11,404 nt of DNA from an uncultured Eggerthellaceae bacterium (GCA_946626265.1 CAMOUE010000056.1:1-11404), one strand, 5' to 3'. Positions 1-7,821 are shown, counted from the stretch's first letter. Numbers and translations are program-made. The notes: generated by a model from the sequence alone, not told the origin.

Positions 1-1084
<1,084 letters not shown>

Positions 1085-1187
1085 GATGTGTACCTCTCAT
1101 CCCTTCGGAATTGTTACCTTATATATAGTGTTGCGTTGCTCGCTGAAATCTATCTGAATGCATACGAGCTTATCTTCAACGCTGCTA

Positions 1188-1216
1188 ACTATAAAATCTA
1201 AGTCGTGCTGTGTCAA
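1188..1216 (-). promoter_or_regulatory. sigma70-type promoter of dnaK
   Basis: On the minus strand a perfect -35 TTGACA (1211-1216) and a -10 TATAGT (1188-1193) are separated by 17 nt. The start of transcription would be near 1181, about 97 nt upstream of the dnaK ATG. A 6-bp inverted repeat, GCTGTG-N13-CACAGC (1207-1231), overlaps the -35 box and could be an operator. The assignment rests on consensus match and position only. Confidence 0.75.
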
Positions 1217-1255
1217 GTTTTCTATCACAGCTCGTCACAATTCCGTTACTTCTAC

Positions 1256-1341
1256 GATGCGGAGGGACGGGTGCAACGTGTCATTGCCCGCAAGAGCGCC
1301 TGCGCTCGGGCGATGACACGTTGCACCCGTCCCTCCGCATC
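1256..1341. repeat. 86-bp near-perfect palindrome (35-bp arms)
   Basis: The left arm 1256-1290 and right arm 1307-1341 are inverted copies over 35 bp with a single difference. T1285 faces G1312, a U-G wobble in a plus-strand RNA but an A-C mismatch in a minus-strand RNA. The 16-nt centre can pair further (AGCG/CGCT around a 4-nt loop, with a CAAG bulge). Neither outer edge has a T-tract, so it does not look like an intrinsic terminator. It lies between the ferredoxin terminator (1344-1370) and the dnaK promoter. Plausible identities are a dispersed palindromic repeat (REP/MITE-like) or a structural element insulating dnaK. No open reading frame of interest runs through it. Confidence 0.85.
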
Positions 1342-1343
1342 AT

Positions 1344-1370
1344 AAAAAGAGCCCGCTCGAAAGCGGGCTC
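1344..1370 (-). terminator. Rho-independent terminator of the ferredoxin gene
   Basis: Read on the minus strand, a perfect 9-bp GC-rich stem (1362-1370 with 1349-1357) closes a TTCG tetraloop and is followed at once by five T residues (1344-1348). It begins about 20 nt after the ferredoxin stop codon. It is the only textbook intrinsic terminator with an uninterrupted T-tract in the window. Confidence 0.92.
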
Positions 1371-1392
1371 CGAACAGCTCTGTTCGCTTCGG

Positions 1393-1581
1393 TTAGTCTT
1401 CGGCGATCTCCGTGATGGCGCCCATGGGGCACTCCTCGAGGCATTCGCCGCACGCGATGCAGGCATCCTCGTTCACGACCTCGGCAACGCCGCCAGGAAC
1501 CTCCAGGACCTCCTGCGGGCAAGCGTCGACGCAGATGCCGCAGCCGATGCATTCGTCAGCATCAATGATAGGATGTGCCAT
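1393..1581 (-). CDS. Small 2[4Fe-4S] ferredoxin
   Basis: A 62-residue soluble electron carrier of the bacterial (clostridial) type. It contains two classical cluster motifs, CIGCGICVDACP (residues 11-22) and CIACGECLEECP (residues 41-52). Each is CxxCxxCxxxCP, so two [4Fe-4S] clusters are expected, each taking three cysteines from one motif and one from the other. The length is standard for the family. The ATG at 1581 is preceded by GAGGAG at a spacing of 6. The gene has its own extended -10 promoter (1639-1666) and terminator (1344-1370), so it is probably monocistronic. It follows nikR-hypE, and it could serve a hydrogenase or another low-potential oxidoreductase, but its partner cannot be read from the sequence. 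Family certain, partner unknown. Confidence 0.96.
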   Translation of the reverse strand: MAHPIIDADECIGCGICVDACPQEVLEVPGGVAEVVNEDACIACGECLEECPMGAITEIAED

Positions 1582-1638
1582 AGTTAGCTCCTCTTCTCGC
1601 TTGAATCAGCGGTACATTCCCCGAAACTCTCTTTGCGC

Positions 1639-1666
1639 AAGATACCATTACTCACCGTATTTGCAA
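1639..1666 (-). promoter_or_regulatory. Extended -10 promoter of the ferredoxin gene
   Basis: On the minus strand -35 TTGCAA (1661-1666) and -10 TATCTT (1639-1644) are 16 nt apart, with TGG just before the -10 (an extended -10). The predicted start lies near 1632, giving a leader of about 50 nt. It lies downstream of hypE (stop at 1697), so the ferredoxin can be expressed independently of the nickel operon. Confidence 0.6.
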
Positions 1667-1696
1667 GTACTTTTTGTTTTTATTCGGCTAGGGCGT

Positions 1697-2722
1697 TTAG
1701 CAGATGCGGGGAAGCTGCTCGCCTACGAGCATGTCGAGGATGCGACGGCCCCCGAACGCGTTGCGCACGTAGACCTTCGCGCCGCGGTCGGCGCGCATGT
1801 CCGCAACCTCGCCGATGATCGCCGCGTCAGCACCGTACTTGTTGGCCTTCATCGCGGCGAGCGCGGCCTCCGCCGCCTCCGGCGCGACGACGCACACCAT
1901 CTTTCCCTCGTTCGCAACCTGGAACACGTCGTAGCCGAGCATGTCGCACGCGCCGCGCACGGCATCGCGCACGGGAACCGCGTCCTCGTCGACGAGGATG
2001 TCGACCTGGGATTGGTCGGCCAGCTCGTTGAGCGTCGACGCCAAACCGCCGCGCGTGGGGTCGCGGAAGCACCGGACTGCACCCGGCGCCGCATCGAGCA
2101 CATCGGCGATCAGGTGGTTCAACGGCGCGGCGTCGCTTTTCACGTCGGCGGAAAACGACAGCGACTCGCGGCAGCTCATGATGGTGATGCCGTGGTCGCC
2201 GAGCGTGCCGCTCACGAGCACCGCATCGCCCGGCTTGCAGTTCGCGCCGCTCAAATCGACCCCCGCCGGAACGACGCCGATGCCGCTCGTGTTGATGAAC
2301 ACGCCGTCGCCGTGGCCCTTGTTCACGACCTTGGTGTCGCCCGTCACGAGGGCGACGCCCGCCTCGGCGGCGACTTCCGCCATGCTCTGGCAGATCCGCT
2401 TGAGGTCGGCAATCGGATACCCTTCCTCGAGGATGAAGCCGCAGCTTAGGTACAGCGGCTTCGCACCGCTCGTGGCGATGTCGTTCACCGTGCCGCATAT
2501 GGCGAGGTGGCCAATGTCTCCCCCCGGAAAGAAATGCGGGGTGACGACGAAGCTGTCCGTCGAAAACGCCAGGCGGGCGCCTTCGGGCACCTCGGGCAGG
2601 ACCGCCGCGTCGTCGCCGCGCCGCAGCTCGTCGCCCGCATACGCCTCGAAGAACACCTCGTCGATGATCCGCCTCATCATCGTGCCGCCGCTACCGTGGC
2701 CGAGTAGGACCTTTTCTTCCAC
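1697..2722 (-). CDS. hypE: Hydrogenase expression/formation protein HypE
   Basis: Makes the cyanide ligand of the NiFe-hydrogenase active site. With HypF, the C-terminal cysteine is carbamoylated, and HypE then dehydrates it with ATP to a thiocyanate for transfer to iron on HypC-HypD. The product is 341 residues, typical for the family. It has the PurM/AIRS-like fold with GHGSGG (residues 8-13), an RGDDAAV motif, and the diagnostic C-terminus PRIC ending exactly in the required cysteine. The start is GTG at 2720-2722, preceded by AGGAGGGG at suitable spacing. nikR ends 16 nt upstream, so the two are almost surely cotranscribed. The other hyp genes are not in the window, so hypE is separated from at least its immediate partners here. 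Confidence 0.97.
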   Translation of the reverse strand: MEEKVLLGHGSGGTMMRRIIDEVFFEAYAGDELRRGDDAAVLPEVPEGARLAFSTDSFVVTPHFFPGGDIGHLAICGTVNDIATSGAKPLYLSCGFILEEGYPIADLKRICQSMAEVAAEAGVALVTGDTKVVNKGHGDGVFINTSGIGVVPAGVDLSGANCKPGDAVLVSGTLGDHGITIMSCRESLSFSADVKSDAAPLNHLIADVLDAAPGAVRCFRDPTRGGLASTLNELADQSQVDILVDEDAVPVRDAVRGACDMLGYDVFQVANEGKMVCVVAPEAAEAALAAMKANKYGADAAIIGEVADMRADRGAKVYVRNAFGGRRILDMLVGEQLPRIC

Positions 2723-2738
2723 GTTCCCCTCCTGCTGG

Positions 2739-3170
2739 CTATATCATCTGACCCGTCGTGGTGATGACGAGCCCGCCGTTCTTCACGCCCTTCGTTCCGA
2801 GAATCGTGTCGGAAATGTTGCGCACGTCAGTCGATTCCCCTTTGAGGATTATGACTTCGAGGCAGTTGTCCTCGTCGAGATGCACGTGGGTCGTCGACAC
2901 GACGTTTCTGAAATGGGCATGCTGGATGTGATGCAGTTTCTCCGGAACGTCGTGGGCGTGATGGTTGTATACGATCGTGAGCGTGCCCATCACCTCGATG
3001 CCGGGCTCTTCGGCCTCCTCGGCGATAAGCGCCTCGCGCACGAGGTCGCGCACGACCTCGCTCCTGTTCTTGGCCAGCCCACGCCGTGCCACGTACCCGT
3101 CGAAGCGCATGAGCAGCGCTTCGGGCATGGCGACGGAGAATCGGGCGAGCTCCCCGCCTTCCAGATTCAT
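2739..3170 (-). CDS. nikR: Nickel-responsive transcriptional regulator NikR
   Basis: Tetrameric Ni(II)-dependent repressor that limits nickel uptake when nickel is sufficient. Numbering from ATG 3170 (143 aa), a ribbon-helix-helix DNA-binding domain spans residues 9-48 (RFSVAMPEALL...SEVVRDLV). A C-terminal ACT-like metal domain follows. All four high-affinity nickel ligands known from E. coli NikR (H76, H87, H89, C95) have counterparts: H84, H95, H97 and C103 in HIQH...HVH...C. A GTG nine bases upstream (3179) would add three residues, but its Shine-Dalgarno GGGAG is only 2 nt away, so ATG is preferred although its spacing (11) is long. It lies 16 nt after the 84-aa gene and 16 nt before hypE. 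It may repress its own operon through the inverted repeat at 3517-3536. Confidence 0.95.
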   Translation of the reverse strand: MNLEGGELARFSVAMPEALLMRFDGYVARRGLAKNRSEVVRDLVREALIAEEAEEPGIEVMGTLTIVYNHHAHDVPEKLHHIQHAHFRNVVSTTHVHLDEDNCLEVIILKGESTDVRNISDTILGTKGVKNGGLVITTTGQMI

Positions 3171-3186
3171 GTTCGCCACAGCTCCC

Positions 3187-3441
3187 TTAAACGAGGCTGA
3201 CAGTCACGCCGGGCGCCGCCGCGGCGTCGTCCTCGAGCGCGTCCTTGGCGTCGGCTATGAGGGCGCGGGCCTCGTCGAGCAGCTCCTGGACGGCGTGGAG
3301 CTTGTCGTCCGTAGCCGAAAAGCCCGCGTCTCCCGCCTGGTGCGCCAGGTTGTGAACCCACCTGCGCTCAAGCTTGATATGGTCGTCGATCTGGTCGATC
3401 ATCTGCTCGAACTGTCCCGTGTTGATTCCGTTAGTGCACAT
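3187..3441 (-). CDS. Unrecognised 84-residue protein heading the nikR-hypE operon
   Basis: No family recognised. The protein begins MCTNGINTG and is predicted mostly helical and acidic, with amphipathic stretches around residues 8-35 and 45-70 compatible with a helical hairpin or coiled coil. The tail is alanine-rich and ends VTVSLV. There is a cysteine at position 2 and two histidines (H21, H30), but no obvious metal-binding cluster, signal peptide or membrane segment. The ATG at 3439-3441 has AAGGAGG 7 nt upstream, so the in-frame ATG 13 codons earlier (3480), without a good ribosome binding site, is rejected. It is the first gene of the operon with nikR 16 nt downstream. That suggests a role in nickel handling or hydrogenase maturation, purely by context. 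Confidence 0.8.
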   Translation of the reverse strand: MCTNGINTGQFEQMIDQIDDHIKLERRWVHNLAHQAGDAGFSATDDKLHAVQELLDEARALIADAKDALEDDAAAAPGVTVSLV

Positions 3442-3516
3442 TTGCTTGCCTCCTTGACGCCCCGCGGCGCCGTATCGCATCTCGGCGGCAGCGATGTCGC
3501 CGCGCCTTTTCTCTTG

Positions 3517-3536
3517 GTATCATATGTCCGTTATAC
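3517..3536. promoter_or_regulatory. Candidate operator over the nikR-operon -10 box
   Basis: An imperfect inverted repeat with half-sites GTATCA (3517-3522) and TTATAC (3531-3536) separated by 8 nt; five of six bases are symmetric. It covers the -10 hexamer of the minus-strand promoter, a classic repressor position. The GTAT half-site recalls the E. coli NikR site (GTATGA-N16-TCATAC), but the spacing is different. Binding by NikR is therefore only a hypothesis. Confidence 0.35.
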
Positions 3537-3558
3537 GAGTGACGTTTCCGTTTCGCAA
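3530..3558 (-). promoter_or_regulatory. sigma70-type promoter of the 84-aa/nikR/hypE operon
   Basis: On the minus strand -35 TTGCGA (3553-3558) and -10 TATAAC (3530-3535) are separated by exactly 17 nt. The leader to the ATG at 3441 is about 80 nt and GC-rich. It overlaps the ribosome binding region of the divergent plus-strand gene that starts at 3567, so the two genes share this control region. Confidence 0.6.
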
Positions 3559-3566
3559 GGGTCAGT

Positions 3567-4049
3567 GTGAAAAAAATGTCCAAGAGTAATATATACGGTG
3601 CGGGAGCGGCAAGCGTGCTGGAGCTCTTCGCCGACTACGTCGAAGGCGACGTGGGCCAGCCGGCCCTCGTGCTCTCGGCGCGACGCCCGAGCGAAACGTC
3701 CCTCAACGCCATCGACAAGTCGCTCTCCGCGTTCGGCTACGGCGCCGACGCGTTCGTCCAGGCGACGACGCTCCCCCTCGACCGCGCCGCCGAGGGCGGC
3801 GACATACCGCTCGACGCGCAGGCGCTGTTCCTGCTCGTCGAGGCAGTCGACCCCCTCATGATCATCTGCACCGACGGCGAGGCCGCAGAGGCACTCGGCG
3901 CGGCTTACCGCGCCGACCTGCAGGCGGACTCGGCCACGCGCGTATTCGGCAGGCCGGCCGTCCTGTTCTCGAAACTCGACTCGCTCATGGACTCGGACGC
4001 AGGCAAGCAACGGGCCTGGAAGCTCCTGAAGTCCCTCCCGCGACGATAG
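3567..4049 (+). CDS. Unrecognised 160-residue protein, possibly UDG-fold-like
   Basis: A cytosolic-looking alpha/beta protein with no signal peptide or membrane segment. The start is GTG at 3567 with AAGGG 5 nt upstream; an ATG three codons in (3576) is the alternative. The hydrophobic strand ALVLSA (residues 33-38) is followed by a helix ending in GYG. Later come VDPLMIICTDGEAAEAL and, near the end, GRPAVLF and KQRAWKLLKSLP. By eye this order resembles uracil-DNA-glycosylase-fold proteins (the IxPxxIIxLGxxA strand-helix and a terminal KxxxWxxLK). The catalytic GEGPG-like and HPS-like motifs are missing, so enzymatic activity should not be assumed. It is divergent from the nikR operon and convergent with the ABC ATPase gene. 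Coding status is well supported by frame and RBS; function is unknown. Confidence 0.8.
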   Translation: MKKMSKSNIYGAGAASVLELFADYVEGDVGQPALVLSARRPSETSLNAIDKSLSAFGYGADAFVQATTLPLDRAAEGGDIPLDAQALFLLVEAVDPLMIICTDGEAAEALGAAYRADLQADSATRVFGRPAVLFSKLDSLMDSDAGKQRAWKLLKSLPRR

Positions 4050-4082
4050 CGCCGCCCGAGCGCTCCAGCGCCCGGCGCGGAT

Positions 4083-4104
4083 GCCGGCGGCGTCCAGCGC
4101 CGGC
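4083..4104. terminator. Hairpin between convergent genes, no T-tract
   Basis: A perfect 7-bp GC stem (4083-4089 with 4098-4104) with an 8-nt loop lies between the convergent stop codons at 4049 and 4119. Neither strand has a T-tract after it, so termination is uncertain. In sequence this GC-rich, stable hairpins also arise by chance. Confidence 0.3.
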
Positions 4105-4118
4105 TCAGACGGCACCGC

Positions 4119-4889
<771 letters not shown>

Positions 4890-4906
4890 AACGTCTCCTT
4901 CCGCGG

Positions 4907-4934
4907 TTTTTGCATCTGTCCATTCTAATATAAT
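4907..4934 (+). promoter_or_regulatory. Candidate promoter of tcdA-tatD
   Basis: A perfect -10 TATAAT (4929-4934) is preceded 16 nt upstream by a weak -35 TTTTTG (4907-4912). It would start transcription near 4941 with a leader of about 55 nt before tcdA. The same AT-rich patch contains TATATT on the minus strand, which could serve the ABC ATPase gene, but no convincing -35 was found for that direction. Confidence 0.45.
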
Positions 4935-4996
4935 GACCGCGAAGGGGCTCGCTACGACGCCCGGCAACGCGCAACCTCACGCGAAAGGAACGAAAC

Positions 4997-5755
4997 ATGG
5001 CCGATTTCACGACACGAACGGAGCGGATCGTCGGCCCGGACGGTGTCGAGCGGCTCGGCAACGCCCATGTTCTGGTAATCGGGTGCGGCGGCGTCGGGTC
5101 GAGCTGCGCCGAAGCACTCGCGCGCGGCGGCATCGGGCACCTCGGGCTCGTCGACCGCGACGAGGTCGAGACGAGCAACATAAACCGCCAGGCCATCGCC
5201 TTTCGCTCCACGGTCGGGAAAAGGAAAGTCGACGCCATGGCGTCGATGATCCGCGACATAAACCCGGACTGCAAGATCGACATGCACGATTTGTTCCTGA
5301 AAGCCGAGGACATCCCGGACTTCTTCGAGCGATACCGTTGCGAATCGAGCCCGAGCGGATGGAGCGTCGACTGGGTCGTCGATGCCGTGGACACGATTTC
5401 GACGAAGCTCGCGTTAGCGGAGTTCGCCGACAAGACAGGCCTGCCCCTCGTGAGCAGCATGGGCGGCGGCAACAAGCTGAACCCCGAATACTTCACGTTC
5501 GCCGACATCTACGAAACCGTGAACTGCCCCTTATGCCGCATCATGCGCAAGGAGGCACGCAAGCGCGGCATAGCGAAGCTGCACGTGCTCTACTCGAAAG
5601 AGCATCCCGCGCCCACCGAGACGGAACCCGGTTCCGAGCGGCGCGACCGCTCCGACCTTGGCACCATGAGCTACATCCCGCCGATAATGGGCCAGATGAT
5701 CGCCGGCTGGGTGATCAGGCAGGTGCTGCAGCTCGATGACGGCGGGTGCGCCTGA
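4997..5755 (+). CDS. tcdA: tRNA threonylcarbamoyladenosine dehydratase (TcdA/CsdL)
   Basis: E1-like enzyme that uses ATP to dehydrate t6A at position 37 of ANN-decoding tRNAs to the cyclic form ct6A. The 252-residue product starts at ATG 4997 with AAAGGAA upstream. It shows the nucleotide-binding glycine loop GCGGVGSS (29-36), the acidic VDRDEVETSNINRQ segment (52-65) that contacts ATP in E1-like proteins, DAVDT (129-133), and the C-terminal SYIPPIMGQMIAGWVI segment. The CPLC motif (177-180) puts two cysteines where E. coli CsdL, as I recall it, has DPLA. Whether they bind metal is unknown. The stop overlaps the start of the TatD gene (TGATG), implying translational coupling. Related ThiF/MoeB proteins are the alternative, but the motif order and length fit TcdA. 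Confidence 0.92.
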   Translation: MADFTTRTERIVGPDGVERLGNAHVLVIGCGGVGSSCAEALARGGIGHLGLVDRDEVETSNINRQAIAFRSTVGKRKVDAMASMIRDINPDCKIDMHDLFLKAEDIPDFFERYRCESSPSGWSVDWVVDAVDTISTKLALAEFADKTGLPLVSSMGGGNKLNPEYFTFADIYETVNCPLCRIMRKEARKRGIAKLHVLYSKEHPAPTETEPGSERRDRSDLGTMSYIPPIMGQMIAGWVIRQVLQLDDGGCA

Positions 5756-6546
5756 TGGCGGGCGCCCGCGAAACCGAGATCGCGCAAGCGGGGGCACGAC
5801 GCCCCCTGCATGACGCCCACGTCCACCTCGACTACATGGCCGACGGCGCAGCCGTCGCCGCGCAGGCGGCCGAAGAGGGCTTCCTCCTGTTCTCCAACAC
5901 CGTGACGCCGGACGGGTACGAAGCGGCCCGAGACGAGCTCGGCCCGTTCCCCAACGTCCGCGTCGGCCTGGGGTTGCACCCGTGGCACATAGGCCCTGCG
6001 GAAACCCTCGACCGCCCCATCGAACGGTTCGCCTGCCTGGTAAGCGAGACCCGCTTCGTAGGAGAGGTCGGACTCGATTTCGGAAAGCGGCACGAGGCTG
6101 CGGCAGATGCCCAGATGCGGGCGTTTCGGGCGGTTGCAGGCGCATGCGCCGCACACGGCGGCAAAGTCATCTCGGTCCATGCCGTCAAGTCGGCGAAGCA
6201 CGTGCTCGACATCCTCGAGGAATCGGGCGCACTCGACACGTGCACCTGCATCCTTCATTGGTACAGCGGCCCGAGCGACGAGCTCGCGCGGGCCATCGCC
6301 CTCGGCTGCCGCTTCTCGGTCGGCCCCCGGATGCTCGCCACGAAGCGCGGGCGCGAATACGCGAAGGCGATTCCCGCGGCCCAGATGCTATTCGAGACCG
6401 ACGCGCCTCCCGCCTACGGCGAGGCGTACACGTTCGCCGAGCTCAAAGGAGAACTGGACGCGGCCGCCTCCTCCATTGCCGCCATCAAGGGGCCGGCGGC
6501 ACTCGACCTGATCGAAGAAGCGGCAAGGGCGCTCTTCCTGCAATGA
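5755..6546 (+). CDS. TatD-family metal-dependent hydrolase
   Basis: Member of the TatD branch of the amidohydrolase superfamily, a TIM-barrel phosphoesterase/DNase family. From ATG 5755 (263 aa) the metal ligands are visible in order: HVH (H22, H24) in DAHVHLDY, E104 in VGEVGLDF, H142 in SVHAVKS, H168 in ILHWYSG and D216 in ETDAPP. All expected positions are present, so it should be active. The start overlaps the tcdA stop (TGATG at 5753-5757), which favours this ATG over the in-frame ATG at 5746. The early SNTVTPDG segment and a short N-terminal extension are typical of divergent TatD homologues. The stop codon lies in the loop of a perfect 15-bp hairpin (6527-6564). The physiological substrate cannot be told; the coupling to tcdA hints at a role in nucleic-acid maintenance. 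Confidence 0.9.
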   Translation: MAGARETEIAQAGARRPLHDAHVHLDYMADGAAVAAQAAEEGFLLFSNTVTPDGYEAARDELGPFPNVRVGLGLHPWHIGPAETLDRPIERFACLVSETRFVGEVGLDFGKRHEAAADAQMRAFRAVAGACAAHGGKVISVHAVKSAKHVLDILEESGALDTCTCILHWYSGPSDELARAIALGCRFSVGPRMLATKRGREYAKAIPAAQMLFETDAPPAYGEAYTFAELKGELDAAASSIAAIKGPAALDLIEEAARALFLQ

Positions 6547-6564
6547 GGGGCAGGAAGAGCGCCC
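6527..6564. terminator. Perfect 15-bp hairpin spanning the TatD stop codon
   Basis: Arms 6527-6541 and 6550-6564 are exact inverted copies (15 bp) around an 8-nt loop that contains the TGA stop of the TatD gene (6544-6546). It sits between convergent genes; the alcohol dehydrogenase stop is at 6575-6577. No T-tract follows on either strand, so this may be a U-less terminator or a 3'-end protecting stem for one or both messages. A perfect 15-bp pair partly within coding sequence is unlikely to be chance. Confidence 0.55.
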
Positions 6565-6574
6565 CGCCCGCCGA

Positions 6575-7792
6575 TTAGAAGCACGACTCGTATATCGCCC
6601 GCGCATCGTCCATGTCGAGCGTCTTGAACGCGCCGAACGTTTTCCCCTTGTTCTTTTCCAACGTCGCGAGCATGGGATCGACGTCGTCGGGCGTGAGCCC
6701 GAAGTCGGCCAGGGTCGCAGGCATGCCCGAATCGCGGAAGAACGCCTGCAGCTCGTCGATTGCCGTGGTGACGGCATCCTCGACCGCCTCTTCGCGTGGG
6801 GCGAATTCGTCGTCGACCGGCTCGATTCCGAAAACCGCTTCCGCGAAATCGAGGAAGCGCTGCGGGTCCTCGCGCCATACGTAGCGCATCCACGCGGGCA
6901 TGACGACGGCCAACCCCGCACCGTGCGTCACCTCGGGATGATGGGCCGACACCTCGTGCTCGAGCCCGTGGCTCTCCCAGCCGCCGGCGCGCGTCGCCGG
7001 GTTGAGCGAGCGCCCGCATCCCGCGACGTCGTTATGCGCGAGCATGCCCGCCCACATGATCGTGGCGCGCGCATCGTAGTCCTCGGGGTTCTCGAGAACC
7101 CGGGGCGTCGCCTCCATGAGCGCGTTCACGAGGCCCGTCGCTATGTTGTCCGTCACGGGCACCGCGCCCACGCCGCTGAAGTAGCGCTCGCAGATGTGCG
7201 CGATCATGTCCGTCACGCCGGCGACGGTCTGGTACGCGGGCAGCGTGAACGTGAGCTCGGGATCCATGACGGCCAAGCGGGGCCTGAACACGTCCCCGCT
7301 CGTCCCTACCTTGCGGTTCTCCGCATCGTTGCTGATGACGCATGAGCCCGAACCTTCCGAGCCGGCTGCGGGAATCGTGAGCACGACCGCTATGGGAAGG
7401 CACCCGCCGATCGCGGCGCGTTTGTCGAAGATGTCCCATACATCACCGTCGTACGGCACGCCGAACGCGGTGGCCTTCGCGGCGTCGATGACGCTGCCGC
7501 CGCCCACCGCCAGCACGCCGTCGACTTGCTCGGCGCGGGCGAGCGCGATCGCCTCGCGCACCCATTCGACTTCGGGATTCGGACGCACGCCGCCCTTTTC
7601 CACGTACGAAACGCCCGCAGCCTCGAGCGATTCCCTCACCCGTGCGAGCACTCCGCTGCGCACGACGGAACCCTGACCGTATGCGAGAAGGACCTTCGAG
7701 AAACCGCAGCTCTTCAACTCGGCCCCGGTGCGGTCGACGTAACCGCGCCCGAACACGAACTTGGTGGGCGAATAGAAAGTGAAATCGTTCAC
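6575..7792 (-). CDS. Iron-containing alcohol dehydrogenase (butanol dehydrogenase type)
   Basis: NAD(P)-dependent group III alcohol dehydrogenase, interconverting aldehydes or ketones and alcohols in fermentation. The 405-residue product starts at GTG 7790-7792 with AAAGGAG 5 nt upstream; an ATG at 7840 would add 16 residues overlapping the divergent promoter and is rejected. The N-terminus NDFTFYSPTKFVFGRG is characteristic of BdhA/YqhD-like proteins. The dinucleotide-binding motif GGGSVIDAAK is at 97-106. Metal ligands by comparison with YqhD (D194, H198, H267, H281) are D195, H199, H275 and H290. The spacing between the last two is one residue longer than in the E. coli protein as I recall it. 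It is divergent from galE and convergent with the TatD gene, so probably monocistronic. Metal and coenzyme preference cannot be read. Confidence 0.94.
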   Translation of the reverse strand: MNDFTFYSPTKFVFGRGYVDRTGAELKSCGFSKVLLAYGQGSVVRSGVLARVRESLEAAGVSYVEKGGVRPNPEVEWVREAIALARAEQVDGVLAVGGGSVIDAAKATAFGVPYDGDVWDIFDKRAAIGGCLPIAVVLTIPAAGSEGSGSCVISNDAENRKVGTSGDVFRPRLAVMDPELTFTLPAYQTVAGVTDMIAHICERYFSGVGAVPVTDNIATGLVNALMEATPRVLENPEDYDARATIMWAGMLAHNDVAGCGRSLNPATRAGGWESHGLEHEVSAHHPEVTHGAGLAVVMPAWMRYVWREDPQRFLDFAEAVFGIEPVDDEFAPREEAVEDAVTTAIDELQAFFRDSGMPATLADFGLTPDDVDPMLATLEKNKGKTFGAFKTLDMDDARAIYESCF

Positions 7793-7821
7793 GACTGCTC
7801 CTTTCGTCGATTGTTCTCGTC

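Noticed and set aside
1256..1341. The large palindrome as a simple rho-independent terminator
   Set aside because: The arms are about four times longer than usual, there is no T-tract on either side, and a proper terminator for the ferredoxin gene already lies next to it.
1412..3200. Plus-strand frames of 345 and 419 codons across the ferredoxin, hypE and nikR region
   Set aside because: They run antisense through several well-identified genes and have no recognisable domains.
3442..3480. Longer N-terminus (13 extra residues) for the 84-aa protein
   Set aside because: The upstream ATG has no RBS and the extra residues read through the strong Shine-Dalgarno of the internal start.
4890..4967. 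26-residue N-terminal extension of the ABC ATPase
   Set aside because: The extension would span the candidate promoter region and lacks an RBS. The GTG at 4889 has AAGGAG at ideal spacing and gives the family length.
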